In this document: piece by piece, positions 9,712-22,926 of the stretch
Position numbering within the stretch: the first letter of the stretch is position 1
How the letters are laid out: the number at the start of each line of letters is the position of its first letter
NCBI RefSeq assembly: GCF_030063365.1
Contig: NZ_JASISY010000004.1
Location: forward strand, 274,164-338,163
Direction: 5' to 3'
From: Cryobacterium sp. PH29-G1
Lineage (GTDB): Bacteria > Actinomycetota > Actinomycetes > Actinomycetales > Microbacteriaceae
Length of the DNA stretch: 64,000 nucleotides
Program-made: the position numbers and the translations under genes
The notes under the pieces: generated by a model
What the model was told of the DNA's origin: nothing
Seen by the model: the letters and a program-made list of their open reading frames with translations, nothing else
The model's database searches: none

Positions 9712-12279
9712 GTGAAGGCCATCCGCAAATTTACCGTCCGTGCCGTTCTCCCCGAGCCCTTGGCGGCTCTCGAGGAGCTTGCCGGCAATCTCCGCTGGTC
9801 GTGGCATGAGCCCACCCGGCAACTGTTTGAGCGCATCGCCCCCGAGCTGTGGCGTGAGATCGGCACCGATCCGGTCGCCCTGCTCGGTGCCGTCGACCCG
9901 CACCGGCTCCACGAGCTTGCCGAGGACCACGACTATGTGGCCGAGGTCAACGCCACGCGCGACGGCCTGCGGGACTATCTCGAACGGCCGCGTTGGTATC
10001 AGGGGCTGGAGGGCGAGAAACCCGCCGCGATCGCCTACTTTTCGCCGGAATTCGGTATCGCCGCCGCGCTGCCGCAGTATTCGGGCGGACTGGGCATTCT
10101 GGCCGGTGACCACCTCAAGAGCGCCTCCGATCTCGGCCTGCCGCTCGTGGGGGTCGGGCTGTTCTACCGCGCCGGTTACTTTAGCCAGGCCATCTCGCCC
10201 GACGGCTGGCAGATGGAAAGCTACCCGCTGCTAGACCCGGACGGCCTGCCGCTTTCAGTGCTGCGCCGTGCTGACGGTTCGGCCGTGCAGGTGTCGCTCG
10301 CGCTGCCCGACGACCGCACCCTGCATGCCCGAGTCTGGGAGGCGAAAGTGGGCCGGGTGCGCCTGCTCCTGCTCGACGCCGACATTCCCGAAAACGCCGA
10401 TGACCTGCGTCTGGTCACCGACCGGCTGTATGGCGGCGGTGGTGAACACCGGCTGCTGCAGGAACTGCTTCTGGGCATCGGCGGCGCCCGCGCCGTGAAA
10501 CTGTGGAGTTCCCTGCACGGCCTGCCCGAGCCGGAGGTGTTCCACACCAACGAGGGGCACGCCGGATTCCTCGGCTTCGAACGCATTTCCAGCCTGATCG
10601 GCGAGGGTTTGAGTTTTCAGGAAGCCCTGCAGGTGGCCCGCGCCGGCACCGTCTTTACCACCCACACCCCGGTAGCTGCCGGCATCGACCGGTTCGACCG
10701 TTCGCTCGTGGCTCGGTACTTCGACACGGAGCTGCTGCCCGGAGTCGACGTGGCAGATCTGCTCGCGCTCGGCGCGGAAAGTTACGCGGGCGGCTCCTCC
10801 GAGGTGTTCAACATGGCCGTCATGGGTTTGCGCCTCGGCCAGCACGCCAACGGCGTCTCGACCCTGCACGGCGAGGTCAGCCGACGCATGTTCAATGGGC
10901 TGTGGCCGGGTTTTGACTCAGCGGATGTGCCGATCACGTCGATCACGAACGGGGTGCACGCGCAGAGCTGGACCGACCCGGCGCTCAAGAGCCTCGCCTT
11001 CACCAAGCTCGGCACGAGCGACACGACGTCGGCCAATTGGGCTTCCGATGATGTTTCCGACCAGGACCTGTGGTCGGTGCGGGGGCAGATGCGCCTGCAA
11101 TTCGTCGAAGATGCGCGCCGCCGTCTGCTCAATGCCTGGCGTGACCAGAACCCGGGCGGCATCCCGCCGGCCTGGATCGGTCAGGTATTCGACCCGAACG
11201 TGCTGACGATCGGGTTCGCCCGCCGGGTTCCCACCTACAAACGGCTGACCCTCATGCTGCACGACCCGGAACGTTTGCGTGCCTTGCTGCTGCACCCGGA
11301 GCATCCCATTCAGATCGTCATCGCCGGTAAGTCGCACCCCGCCGATGAGGAGGGAAAACGGCTGATTCAGAAGATCGTGCAGTTTGCCGCCGACCCGGCC
11401 CTGCGCACCCGCATCGCGTTTCTGCCCGATTACAACATTGCGATGGCCCAGCTGATGTATCCGGGAACGGATGTCTGGCTCAACAATCCGCTCCGCCCGC
11501 TCGAGGCGTGCGGTACGAGCGGCATGAAGGCGGCGCTCAACGGTGCCCTCAACCTGTCGATCCTCGATGGCTGGTGGCCGGAATATTATGACGGCAAGAA
11601 CGGCTGGGCGATTCCCTCGGCCGATTCAGCCGGCGATTCTGCCGAACGAGACCGGCTCGAAGCCGACGCGCTCTATGACCTGATCGAACACCAGGTGGCG
11701 CCCACCTTCTACGAACGCAACGCCGATGGAGTGCCGGAGCGCTGGGTCTCCAACATTCGACACACCCTCAGCACTCTGTCACCGCAACTGTCCGCTGACC
11801 GGATGGTGAGTGAGTACGTGCAGCGCCTGTATCGTCCGGCCGGGCACTACGAAGCCCTGATGTCGGCGAACAACTTTCGTGCCGCCCGCGAATTGGCGGC
11901 GTGGAAGGGCCGCATCGTCGCGGCCTGGCCGCAGGTTGCGGTGACCCACGTGGAATCGGGCGGGGTGCTGTCGGTGCCCGAAGTCGGCGATGACCTGCAC
12001 CTGCGCGCGCACGTTCAGCTGGGTGGACTCTCGGCTGACGACGTGACCGTCGAGGTTGTCTACGGAAAGAGTCTTGGTACCGACGAGTTGCGCGACGTGG
12101 CCGTTCAGGCGCTCAAGCCGACGCCCGTCACCGATTCCCCAGCCGGTGGGGCGACCCTGTTCACGGGAACTGTGCAGCTCGACCGCGCCGGAGCTTTCGG
12201 CTACACGGTGCGGGTCGTTCCCCGCAACGACCTTCTGATCAGCCCGGCCGAAATGGGTCTGGTCGCCGTCGCCAACTAA
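9712..12279 (+). CDS. glgP: Alpha-glucan (glycogen) phosphorylase GlgP
   Basis: 855 residues. It releases glucose-1-phosphate from non-reducing glucan ends and uses pyridoxal phosphate as acid-base cofactor. The N-terminus (ALEELAGNLRWSWHEPTRQL) is the DUF3417 module found in the shorter actinobacterial/archaeal GlgP type. The PLP-binding segment GTSGMKAALNG near residue 606 carries the Schiff-base lysine, preceded by DVWLNNPLRPLEACGTSG. The GTG start at 9712 was preferred over an in-frame upstream start at 9619 because the family begins at VKAIRKFTV. It lies back-to-back with glgE (115 bp apart) and faces glgX across a hairpin, so synthesis and breakdown genes share this island. Confidence 0.95.
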   Translation: MKAIRKFTVRAVLPEPLAALEELAGNLRWSWHEPTRQLFERIAPELWREIGTDPVALLGAVDPHRLHELAEDHDYVAEVNATRDGLRDYLERPRWYQGLEGEKPAAIAYFSPEFGIAAALPQYSGGLGILAGDHLKSASDLGLPLVGVGLFYRAGYFSQAISPDGWQMESYPLLDPDGLPLSVLRRADGSAVQVSLALPDDRTLHARVWEAKVGRVRLLLLDADIPENADDLRLVTDRLYGGGGEHRLLQELLLGIGGARAVKLWSSLHGLPEPEVFHTNEGHAGFLGFERISSLIGEGLSFQEALQVARAGTVFTTHTPVAAGIDRFDRSLVARYFDTELLPGVDVADLLALGAESYAGGSSEVFNMAVMGLRLGQHANGVSTLHGEVSRRMFNGLWPGFDSADVPITSITNGVHAQSWTDPALKSLAFTKLGTSDTTSANWASDDVSDQDLWSVRGQMRLQFVEDARRRLLNAWRDQNPGGIPPAWIGQVFDPNVLTIGFARRVPTYKRLTLMLHDPERLRALLLHPEHPIQIVIAGKSHPADEEGKRLIQKIVQFAADPALRTRIAFLPDYNIAMAQLMYPGTDVWLNNPLRPLEACGTSGMKAALNGALNLSILDGWWPEYYDGKNGWAIPSADSAGDSAERDRLEADALYDLIEHQVAPTFYERNADGVPERWVSNIRHTLSTLSPQLSADRMVSEYVQRLYRPAGHYEALMSANNFRAARELAAWKGRIVAAWPQVAVTHVESGGVLSVPEVGDDLHLRAHVQLGGLSADDVTVEVVYGKSLGTDELRDVAVQALKPTPVTDSPAGGATLFTGTVQLDRAGAFGYTVRVVPRNDLLISPAEMGLVAVAN

Positions 12280-12319
12280 ACGGGTTGGCGCGCGGCGATT
12301 GCCGGGCGCCAACCCCGTT
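12280..12319. terminator. Hairpin between convergent glgP and glgX
   Basis: ACGGGTTGGCGC (12280-12291) can pair with GCGCCAACCCCGT (12307-12319), giving a 12-bp stem with one bulge. It lies directly after the glgP stop and 16 bp beyond the glgX stop. Confidence 0.7.
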
Positions 12320-12334
12320 GTGGACGGGAGCGCT

Positions 12335-14413
12335 TCAGTCGCGCGGCGCGGCGCGCGGTACGAACGGGCCGTGCGCGCGCAGGAGCTGCATCGAAGCCCC
12401 GGATACAAACAGGGGTGTGCCGGGCGCATGCTCAATGATCGAGTTGCGCAGGTCATCGTGGCTGGAATCCCAGAGCAGCGTGTAAGCATCCACCCCTTCG
12501 TGCCTCGGCAGGGTGACCGTCTCGTCCTGTTCACGAGCGTTCACCACGAGCAGGATGCGGTTGAAGGCTTCGTGCTCGGGGGTCGAGGCCGCCATATATT
12601 GCAGGGTGCGTTCGGTGGGCGAGTTCCAGGCATCGCCGGTCAGCGCCTCCCCGGCGATGTTGTACCAATCGAGCTGGCTGGCGCTCGGCGTGGTCTCGCC
12701 GAACCGGCCGAAGTGCGCCGGGCGCAGCGCCGGGTTTTCCCTCCGCAGCTGCAAGAGACGGCGGGTGACCCGGTGCAGATCCTGCTGCCAGTCATCGAAG
12801 TCCCAGTTGAGCCAGGTCAGCTCGCTGTCCTGACAGTAGGCGTTGTTGTTACCGCGCTGGCTGCGACCGAACTCGTCACCGGCGGTGAGCATGGGGATAC
12901 CGGCCGACAGGAGCAACGTGCCGAGCAGATTACGCATGGCCTTGCGCCGCGTGGCCAGAATGGCCACGTCGCGGGTCGGCCCCTCGACACCGTGGTTGTA
13001 GGAGCTGTTGTTGTCGGTGCCGTCGCGGTTCGACTCACCGTTGCCCAGATTGTGTTTCGTGTCGTACGCGGTCAGGTCGGCGAGGGTGAACCCGTCGTGG
13101 GCGGTGATGAAGTTGAGGGAGGCCAAAGGACCGCGCTGATCGGAGAAGGTGTTCGAAGAACCGGCGACGCGGGTCGCAAAGCGTCCGATGCCACTGCCGG
13201 CCGAGCCGGTCTCGCGCAGGCTCTTCATATCGGACAGCCAGAAGTCCCGCATGCGGTCGCGGTAGCGGTCGTTCCATTCGGTCCAACCGGTGGGAAAATT
13301 GCCGGTCTGCCAGCCGCCCTGACCGACATCCCACGGCTCGGCGATAAGCTTCACACCGGCCAATTCCGGGTCATCGCGAATGTCGGTGAGCAGCGGATGC
13401 TCCGGGTCGTAGACCACTCCGGCATCCCGACCGAGCGTTGCGGCGAGATCAAACCGGAACCCGTCGATCTGTAGGTCATTGGCCCAATACCGCAGCGAAT
13501 CGAGCACGAGCCGGCGGGGCACATCGTGGCTGAAGTTCACCGTGTTGCCGCAACCGGTCACGTCGATGTATGCGCCGGATTCGTCCTGGCGGTAGTAGGC
13601 CGCATTGTCGATGCCGCGCAGGCTCGTGACCGGACCGTTGCGCCCCTCCTCAGCGGTGTGGTTGTACACCACATCGAGAATGACCTCGAGCCCTGCCTCG
13701 TGCAGCAGCTTGACCATTCCCTTAAATTCGCGCAGCACGGCCTCCGGCCCGGCGGACTGGGCAGCTTGGGTGGCGTAGTCGGCGTGCGGCGTGAAAAAGT
13801 TGAGGGTGTTGTATCCCCAATAGTTGTTCAATCCCTGTTTGATCAGGCGCTGCTCCGATACGAACGCCTGCACCGGTAGCAGCTCGACCGCGGTCACGCC
13901 GAGGTCTTTCAGGTAGGCGATGGTGGATTCGTGCGCGAGCCCGGCATAGGTTCCGCGCAAGGCGGCCGGAACCAGCGGATTCAGCCGGCTGACGCCGCGC
14001 GCGTGCGCCTCGTACACAACTGTGTGGTCGAGGGGGGTAGCGGGCTTGGTGGCGCCGTTCCAGTCGAAATAGTCATCGACCACCGAGGACTGCCACAGAC
14101 CGGACCCCACCCGAACCAGGCCGCGCGAGTACGGTTCGATCAGGGTTTTCTCGGGGTGGAATGAGTTCTTCGGGCTCGTCGGACCCGACACGCGAATGCC
14201 GTAGCGGCGACCCGGCGACAGGGTGCGTGACTTGCCGGACCACACGCCGTGCAGATCCTGCGTCATCGGCACACTCTTGATGATCCAATTGGGGTCGGTG
14301 TCGTCAAACAAGCACAGTTCCATTGCGTCGGCATGTTCGGCCCAGACGCGCAGTTCACCGCCAGCGCTCGTTAGTCGCACACCGAGATTACGCAGGGGGT
14401 CGGTGGAACTCAT
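12335..14413 (-). CDS. glgX: Glycogen debranching enzyme GlgX
   Basis: 692 residues, the usual length of GlgX (isoamylase-type GH13). It hydrolyses alpha-1,6 branches, preferring limit dextrins left by phosphorylase, which fits the convergent glgP. Seen: CBM48-like N-terminus (ELRVWAEHADAMELCLFDD), VYEAHARGVS, DVVYNHTAEEGRNGPVTS, DGFRFDLAATLGRD (nucleophile Asp322), KLIAEPWDVGQGGWQ (acid Glu359) and NFITAHDGFTLADL. The ATG at 14413 has no Shine-Dalgarno but TACTCT lies 7 nt upstream. The divergent neighbour is a cysteine desulfurase. Confidence 0.96.
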   Translation of the reverse strand: MSSTDPLRNLGVRLTSAGGELRVWAEHADAMELCLFDDTDPNWIIKSVPMTQDLHGVWSGKSRTLSPGRRYGIRVSGPTSPKNSFHPEKTLIEPYSRGLVRVGSGLWQSSVVDDYFDWNGATKPATPLDHTVVYEAHARGVSRLNPLVPAALRGTYAGLAHESTIAYLKDLGVTAVELLPVQAFVSEQRLIKQGLNNYWGYNTLNFFTPHADYATQAAQSAGPEAVLREFKGMVKLLHEAGLEVILDVVYNHTAEEGRNGPVTSLRGIDNAAYYRQDESGAYIDVTGCGNTVNFSHDVPRRLVLDSLRYWANDLQIDGFRFDLAATLGRDAGVVYDPEHPLLTDIRDDPELAGVKLIAEPWDVGQGGWQTGNFPTGWTEWNDRYRDRMRDFWLSDMKSLRETGSAGSGIGRFATRVAGSSNTFSDQRGPLASLNFITAHDGFTLADLTAYDTKHNLGNGESNRDGTDNNSSYNHGVEGPTRDVAILATRRKAMRNLLGTLLLSAGIPMLTAGDEFGRSQRGNNNAYCQDSELTWLNWDFDDWQQDLHRVTRRLLQLRRENPALRPAHFGRFGETTPSASQLDWYNIAGEALTGDAWNSPTERTLQYMAASTPEHEAFNRILLVVNAREQDETVTLPRHEGVDAYTLLWDSSHDDLRNSIIEHAPGTPLFVSGASMQLLRAHGPFVPRAAPRD

Positions 14414-14420
14414 GGATTCA

Positions 14421-14426
14421 AGAGTA
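14421..14426 (-). promoter_or_regulatory. -10 element TACTCT, leaderless glgX
   Basis: TANNNT on the minus strand, 7 nt before the glgX ATG; no ribosome-binding site between. Confidence 0.45.
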
Positions 14427-14472
14427 ATCAGTGCGGGGGCAGGGTGACGACCACCGGCATCCGCTGCCCGGC

Positions 14473-14478
14473 TAAAAT
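14473..14478 (+). promoter_or_regulatory. -10 element TAAAAT, leaderless cysteine desulfurase
   Basis: A near-consensus -10 hexamer 6 nt before the ATG at 14485. With transcription starting about 6-7 nt downstream, the message would begin at the ATG itself. Confidence 0.6.
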
Positions 14479-14484
14479 GGGTGA

Positions 14485-15681
14485 ATGGTTGTCTATTTGG
14501 ACCATGCGGCGACCACGCCCATGCTTCCCGCCGCTATCTCCGCCTACGCCGAGGCTATGGGTGTCGTCGGTAACCCCGCATCGGTGCACAGCCAGGGCCA
14601 AAATGCCAAGCGGATGCTCGAAGAGTCACGTGAAATCGTGAGCCAGAGCCTCGCCTGCGACCCGATCGAGGTTGTTTTCACCGGCAGCGGAACCGAGGCG
14701 ATCAACCTCGGAATTAAGGGATTGTATTGGGCCCGCGCCCCGCGCCGGCGCATTCTGGTGCCCGGCGGCGAACATCACGCCACCCTCGACACGGTTGAGT
14801 GGCTGGCGCAGCACGATGGCGCCGTGATCGAGTGGATTCCGCTGGATGAGGGGGGGCGCATCGATCTCGCAGCCCTCGAAGCCGCCATCATCCGGGACCC
14901 TCTCGATGTTGCGCTCGTCAGCGTGATCATGGCCAACAACGAGGTCGGAACCATTGAACCCGTCGCCGAGATCGCGGCGCTCGCCGCCGCCCACGGCATT
15001 CCGGTGCACGTCGACGCCGTCGCGGCGTACGGGTACATTCCGGTCGACTTTCGCACCCTCGCCGCCGCCGGCGTGTCGGCGTTGAGCGTTTCCGCGCACA
15101 AGGTCGGCGGTCCCGTCGGTATCGGCGCGCTCGTGCTCGGCCGGGCGACAACCGTCGAGCCCCTCATCCACGGCGGCGGCCAACAACGCAAGGTGCGCAG
15201 CGGAACCCAGGATGTCGCCGCGGCGGTCTCGTTCGCGGTGGCGGCATCCGCTGTCACGGCGCAGCTGACCGCACCGGCGGGTGGCGGCGAAACCGCGCGC
15301 CTGCGTGCCCTGCGCGATCGCGTGATCGCCGGTGTGGCCCTGGTCGCTCCGACCGCGGTGCTCAATGGAGACCCAGCCAGGCGGCTTCCCGGCAACGCCC
15401 ACTTCAGCTTTGCCGGCTGCGAGGGCGACTCGCTATTGTTTCTGCTCGATGCCGCCGGGGTCTCGGTGTCGACCGGGTCAGCCTGCCAGGCCGGGGTGCC
15501 CGAGCCCTCGCACGTGTTGCGCGCTATGGGGCGCAACGAGCTCGAATCCCGCGGTGCCCTGCGCATCACCCTCGGCCACACCTCCACCGACGCCGACGTG
15601 GACGCGCTGCTCGCGGCTTTGCCGGCCGCACACGCCCAGGCGCTCGCCGCGGGCATGGCCGACCGGGTGCCCGGGCACTGA
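14485..15681 (+). CDS. Cysteine desulfurase (IscS/NifS family)
   Basis: 398 residues. This PLP enzyme converts cysteine to alanine and passes persulfide sulfur to acceptors. Seen: LDHAATTPM at the N-terminus, NNEVGTIEP, HVDAVAAYGYIPVDF, the PLP lysine in SVSAHKVGGPVG (Lys206) and the catalytic cysteine in STGSACQAGVPEPSHVL (Cys334). The loop around the cysteine is long, as in the IscS/NifS class, not the SufS class. The gene is followed 71 bp later by mnmA, the tRNA 2-thiouridylase that takes sulfur from this enzyme class. Dedicated supply of sulfur for tRNA thiolation is therefore a reasonable inference; a role in Fe-S assembly is not excluded. Confidence 0.95.
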   Translation: MVVYLDHAATTPMLPAAISAYAEAMGVVGNPASVHSQGQNAKRMLEESREIVSQSLACDPIEVVFTGSGTEAINLGIKGLYWARAPRRRILVPGGEHHATLDTVEWLAQHDGAVIEWIPLDEGGRIDLAALEAAIIRDPLDVALVSVIMANNEVGTIEPVAEIAALAAAHGIPVHVDAVAAYGYIPVDFRTLAAAGVSALSVSAHKVGGPVGIGALVLGRATTVEPLIHGGGQQRKVRSGTQDVAAAVSFAVAASAVTAQLTAPAGGGETARLRALRDRVIAGVALVAPTAVLNGDPARRLPGNAHFSFAGCEGDSLLFLLDAAGVSVSTGSACQAGVPEPSHVLRAMGRNELESRGALRITLGHTSTDADVDALLAALPAAHAQALAAGMADRVPGH

Positions 15682-15740
15682 CGTTGGCCGGGCACTGACC
15701 CGGCCCTCGACCCGACATTGGCTGGATCAGGCACTCCGCG

Positions 15741-15746
15741 TACACT
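15741..15746 (+). promoter_or_regulatory. -10 element TACACT, leaderless mnmA
   Basis: TANNNT 6 nt before the mnmA GTG at 15753, no Shine-Dalgarno between. It suggests mnmA also has its own promoter in addition to read-through from the desulfurase gene. Confidence 0.5.
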
Positions 15747-15752
15747 CGTTGG

Positions 15753-19194
<3,442 letters not shown>

Positions 19195-19263
19195 AGGCTT
19201 GCCGACCGGGAGTTTGAGTGCACCGGCACTGCGTCAGGAAATGGAAGATCGGTGCAGCCCCAA

Positions 19264-19269
19264 TAGAAT
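19264..19269 (+). promoter_or_regulatory. Candidate -10 TAGAAT for gatCAB
   Basis: TAGAAT 32 nt before the gatC ATG; no good -35. The gatC start has a Shine-Dalgarno (GGAG), so this would give a short normal leader. Confidence 0.35.
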
Positions 19270-19301
19270 TGGTCTATCTGCCCTAATGCGTTTGGAGTTT
19301 C

Positions 19302-19598
19302 ATGTCTGAAATCACGGCCGAGCAGGTTGCCCATTTGGCATACCTTGCCCGGATCGACCTCAGCCCCCTCGAGATCACCAATCTCACCCACGACCTCGGC
19401 CAGATCGTCGACTCGATCGCCAAGGTCTCTGAGGTAGCCACCGCTGATACCCCGGCCACGAGCCACCCGATGCCGCTGACCAATGTCTTCCGTGAGGATG
19501 TCGTCGTACCGTCATTGACCGTCGAGCAGGCGCTGTCCGGCGCTCCCGACCGCGCCGGTGACAAATTCCGCGTGCCCGCTATTTTGGACGAGGAGTAA
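19302..19598 (+). CDS. gatC: Asp/Glu-tRNA amidotransferase subunit C
   Basis: 98 residues, the standard GatC size. It is the small wrapping subunit that stabilises GatA-GatB in the enzyme that converts misacylated Glu-tRNA-Gln and Asp-tRNA-Asn to the correct forms. Seen: [17 protein letters not shown] near the start, [15 protein letters not shown], and a conserved C-terminus ([16 protein letters not shown]). GGAG precedes the ATG. gatA follows after 2 bp. Confidence 0.96.
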   Translation: MSEITAEQVAHLAYLARIDLSPLEITNLTHDLGQIVDSIAKVSEVATADTPATSHPMPLTNVFREDVVVPSLTVEQALSGAPDRAGDKFRVPAILDEE

Positions 19599-19600
19599 CC

Positions 19601-21148
19601 ATGACCGATCTCACCAAGCTCTCTGCCGCCGCCCTGAGCGACCTGTTGGTACGCAAAGAGGTCAGCGCCGTCGAAGCGACCCGCGCCCACCTCGATCACA
19701 TCACGGCCGTCGACACCGACCTGCACGCTTTTCTGCACGTTGCCGGCGATGCCGCCCTGCACACGGCCGCCCAGATCGACGCCCGCCGCGCTGCCGGCGA
19801 ACCGCTCAACCCCCTCGCCGGTGTTCCGATCGCGATCAAAGACGTGCTCGCCACCTCGGACATGCCCACCACCGCCGGGTCGAAAATCCTGGAAGGCTGG
19901 GTTCCACCGTACGACGCGACCGTCGTTGCCCGGCTGCGCGCGGCCGGACTTGTGCCGCTCGGCAAGACCAACATGGACGAATTCGCCATGGGGTCCTCCA
20001 CCGAACACTCCGCCTACGGCGTGACCCGCAACCCTTGGGACCGCGACCGCATTCCCGGCGGCTCCGGCGGCGGCTCGGCCGCCGCCGTTGCCGCCTTTGA
20101 GGCCCCGCTCGCGCTCGGCAGCGACACCGGCGGATCCATTCGGCAGCCGGCCGCCGTCACCGGATCGGTCGGTGTCAAGCCCACCTACGGCGGAGTCTCC
20201 CGCTACGGCGCCATCGCTCTCGCCTCGAGCCTGGACCAGGTCGGCCCGGTGTCCCGCACCGTCTACGACGCCGCCCTGCTGCACGATGTCATCGGCGGGC
20301 ACGATCCGCTGGACTCCACGTCGTTGACCGACCGCTGGCCGTCGATGGCCGCCGCCGCCCGCGCCGGGCTCGCGGACGGCGCCCTCAAAGGCGTGCGCGT
20401 CGGCGTCATCAAGGAACTTTCCGGCGACGGATTCCAGACCGGCGTCACGCAGCGCTTTGAGGAGACGCTCGCTCTGCTCGTGGCCGCCGGAGCCGAGATC
20501 ACCGAGGTCTCCGCTCCGAACTTCGAGTACGCCGTTGCGGCGTACTACCTGATTCTGCCGGCGGAAGCGTCGAGCAACCTGGCCCGTTTCGACTCGGTGC
20601 GCTTCGGCATCCGGGTCAACCCGGACAGCGGCTCGCTCACCAGCGAGCACGTCATGAGCGCCACCCGCGAGGCCGGTTTCGGGCCAGAGGTCAAACGCCG
20701 CATCATCCTGGGTACCTACGCGCTGAGCGCCGGGTACTACGACGCGTACTATGGCAGCGCGCAGAAGGTGCGCACGCTCATTCAGCGCGACTTCGCGGCC
20801 GCGTTCAACCAGGTCGACGTGCTCGTCTCGCCCAGCGCCCCGACCACCGCCTTCAAATTCGGTGAAAAACTCGCCGATCCGATGGCTATGTACGTGGGCG
20901 ACGTGACGACCATCCCCGCGAACCTCGCCGGCGTACCCGGTATGAGTATCCCGATCGGTGTGGCGCCCGAAGACGGCCTGCCGGTGGGCCTGCAAATCAT
21001 GGCCCCCGCCAAAGCGGATGCCCGCCTCTACACCGTCGGTGCTGCCATCGAGCAACTGCTCGAAGCGAGCTGGGGGCACACCATGCTCAGCCAGGCACCA
21101 GCCCTGACACCGACCGAAATGTTTGCCAGCGAAGAGGGAGCCGTCTGA
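19601..21148 (+). CDS. gatA: Asp/Glu-tRNA amidotransferase subunit A
   Basis: 515 residues. The amidase-signature subunit releases ammonia from glutamine. The Ser-cisSer-Lys triad is intact: [10 protein letters not shown] (Lys80), [14 protein letters not shown] (Ser155) and [13 protein letters not shown] (Ser179). GAGGAG precedes the ATG, and the stop shares one base with the gatB start (TGATG), giving tight coupling. The second amidase in the window (39374) lacks this context. Confidence 0.98.
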   Translation: MTDLTKLSAAALSDLLVRKEVSAVEATRAHLDHITAVDTDLHAFLHVAGDAALHTAAQIDARRAAGEPLNPLAGVPIAIKDVLATSDMPTTAGSKILEGWVPPYDATVVARLRAAGLVPLGKTNMDEFAMGSSTEHSAYGVTRNPWDRDRIPGGSGGGSAAAVAAFEAPLALGSDTGGSIRQPAAVTGSVGVKPTYGGVSRYGAIALASSLDQVGPVSRTVYDAALLHDVIGGHDPLDSTSLTDRWPSMAAAARAGLADGALKGVRVGVIKELSGDGFQTGVTQRFEETLALLVAAGAEITEVSAPNFEYAVAAYYLILPAEASSNLARFDSVRFGIRVNPDSGSLTSEHVMSATREAGFGPEVKRRIILGTYALSAGYYDAYYGSAQKVRTLIQRDFAAAFNQVDVLVSPSAPTTAFKFGEKLADPMAMYVGDVTTIPANLAGVPGMSIPIGVAPEDGLPVGLQIMAPAKADARLYTVGAAIEQLLEASWGHTMLSQAPALTPTEMFASEEGAV

Positions 21149-22650
21149 TGAAGGCCGAACTGATGGACTTCGACAAAGCACTCGAACTCTTCGAGCCGGT
21201 GCTCGGCTTCGAGGTGCACGTCGAACTCAACACCAAAACCAAAATGTTCTGCGGCTGTGCCAATGAGTTCGGTTCGGGCGCCAACACGAACACCTGCCCC
21301 ACCTGCCTCGGCCTGCCCGGCGGTCTGCCCCAGGTGAACAAGAAGGCCATTGAATCCAGCATCCGTCTGGGATTGGCTTTGGGCTGCGACATCGCGGAGC
21401 ACTCGCGATTCGCCCGCAAGAACTATTTCTACCCCGACACGGCGAAGAACTTTCAAACCAGCCAGTACGACGACCCGATCTGCCACGACGGATCGATCAC
21501 GATCGAACTCGAAAGCGGCCGTCAGGTCACCGTCGAGATCGAACGCGCTCACATGGAAGACGACGCCGGCAAGCTCACCCACATGGGTGGCTCCACCGGT
21601 CGGATCCAGGGCGCCGACTATTCGCTCGTGGATTACAACCGCGGCGGCGTGCCGCTGGTCGAGATCGTGACCCAAATGATCGAGGGTGCCGAGCACGACG
21701 CGCCCGAGATCGGCAAGACCTACGTCGCGGCCATCCGTGAGATCGCCAAGGCGCTCGGCGTCTCCAACGCCCGCATGGAAGAGGGCAATGTACGCTGCGA
21801 TGCCAACGTTTCCCTGCGCCCGCGTGGGTCGAACGTGCTCGGCACTCGCACCGAAACCAAAAATGTCAACTCGCTCCGTTCGGTCGAACGCGCGGTGCGT
21901 TATGAGATCCAGCGCCAGGCTGCGGTGCTGGCCGGCGGCGGTACCATCACGCAGGAGACCCGGCACTGGCACGAAGACACCGGTATCACCAGCGCCGGTC
22001 GACCCAAGAGCGACGCCGACGACTACCGCTACTTTCCCGAGCCCGACCTGCTGCCGATGGCACCGTCGCGCGAGTGGGTCGAAGAGCTGCGACTGACCCT
22101 GCCCGAGCCCCCCGCGGCCCGCCGCAAGCGCCTGCAGGCGGCGTGGGGTTTTGTGAACCTCGAATTCCAGGACGTCGTCAACTCCGACCTGCTCGACGCG
22201 GTCGAAGCGACCGTCGCGGCCGGAGCATCCGCTCAAGCCGCGCGCAAGTGGTGGACCGGAGAAATCGCCCGGCTCGCCAACGTGGCGGGCGTTGCTGCCG
22301 ACTCGCTCGTCACTCCGGTGCAGCTTGCCGCGCTGATCGAACTGGTCGAGGCCGGTACCCTCACCGATCGTCTGGCCCGGCAGGTGCTCGAGGGAGTTAT
22401 CGCCGGCGAGGGTACCCCGGCCGAGGTCGTGGAGAGCCGCGGCCTGGCCGTCGTCTCGGACGACGGCGCGCTCATCGTGGCCATCGACGCCGCGTTGCTC
22501 GGCCAGCCCGACGTGCTCGCCAAGATTCGCGACGGCAAGGTGCAGGCCGCCGGCGCGGTTATCGGCGCGGTCATGAAGGCCATGCGGGGGCAAGCGGATG
22601 CCGCGCGCGTACGCGAACTTGTTCTTGAACGTGCCCAGGCGATCGAGTAA
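21148..22650 (+). CDS. gatB: Asp/Glu-tRNA amidotransferase subunit B
   Basis: 500 residues, standard GatB size. It binds the misacylated tRNA and carries out the kinase/transamidase step. Seen: [29 protein letters not shown] with [12 protein letters not shown] (zinc-binding cysteines), [19 protein letters not shown], the cradle motif [11 protein letters not shown] and the helical plus YqeY-like tail. gatC-gatA-gatB form one operon, implying that this organism uses the indirect route to Gln-tRNA and/or Asn-tRNA. Confidence 0.98.
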   Translation: MKAELMDFDKALELFEPVLGFEVHVELNTKTKMFCGCANEFGSGANTNTCPTCLGLPGGLPQVNKKAIESSIRLGLALGCDIAEHSRFARKNYFYPDTAKNFQTSQYDDPICHDGSITIELESGRQVTVEIERAHMEDDAGKLTHMGGSTGRIQGADYSLVDYNRGGVPLVEIVTQMIEGAEHDAPEIGKTYVAAIREIAKALGVSNARMEEGNVRCDANVSLRPRGSNVLGTRTETKNVNSLRSVERAVRYEIQRQAAVLAGGGTITQETRHWHEDTGITSAGRPKSDADDYRYFPEPDLLPMAPSREWVEELRLTLPEPPAARRKRLQAAWGFVNLEFQDVVNSDLLDAVEATVAAGASAQAARKWWTGEIARLANVAGVAADSLVTPVQLAALIELVEAGTLTDRLARQVLEGVIAGEGTPAEVVESRGLAVVSDDGALIVAIDAALLGQPDVLAKIRDGKVQAAGAVIGAVMKAMRGQADAARVRELVLERAQAIE

Positions 22651-22653
22651 GGC

Positions 22654-22926
22654 ATGACGAGCAACGAGACCCTGTTCGGAGTGGGGGTGCAGGTGATCGT
22701 GCGTCTGGACCGCAGCCGCTTTCCCGATTCCCTCATCGACGACCCGATCGGTGTGATCGTGGCGGCGGGGGAGTCGGAAGGCTCCGGACTGTATGCGCCG
22801 ACCGTGGTTCGTGAGCGGTTCTGGATCGTCCGGTTCGAGGAGCCGTTTTTCGGCCTGGACGGCTCCGGACCGCACGACTCGGCACGCATACCGCAGAGTT
22901 TTCTGGAAGCGGCACCGGCGGCGTGA
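22654..22926 (+). CDS. Small conserved-looking protein of unknown function
   Basis: 90 residues; not recognised. It begins MTSNETLFGVGVQVIVRL and ends with an Ala-rich tail. It is acidic, with no membrane segment or cysteine. It starts 3 bp after the gatB stop and overlaps the next gene by GTGA, so it is embedded in a tightly packed operon. That and the normal codon usage argue for a real gene. Confidence 0.65.
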   Translation: MTSNETLFGVGVQVIVRLDRSRFPDSLIDDPIGVIVAAGESEGSGLYAPTVVRERFWIVRFEEPFFGLDGSGPHDSARIPQSFLEAAPAA

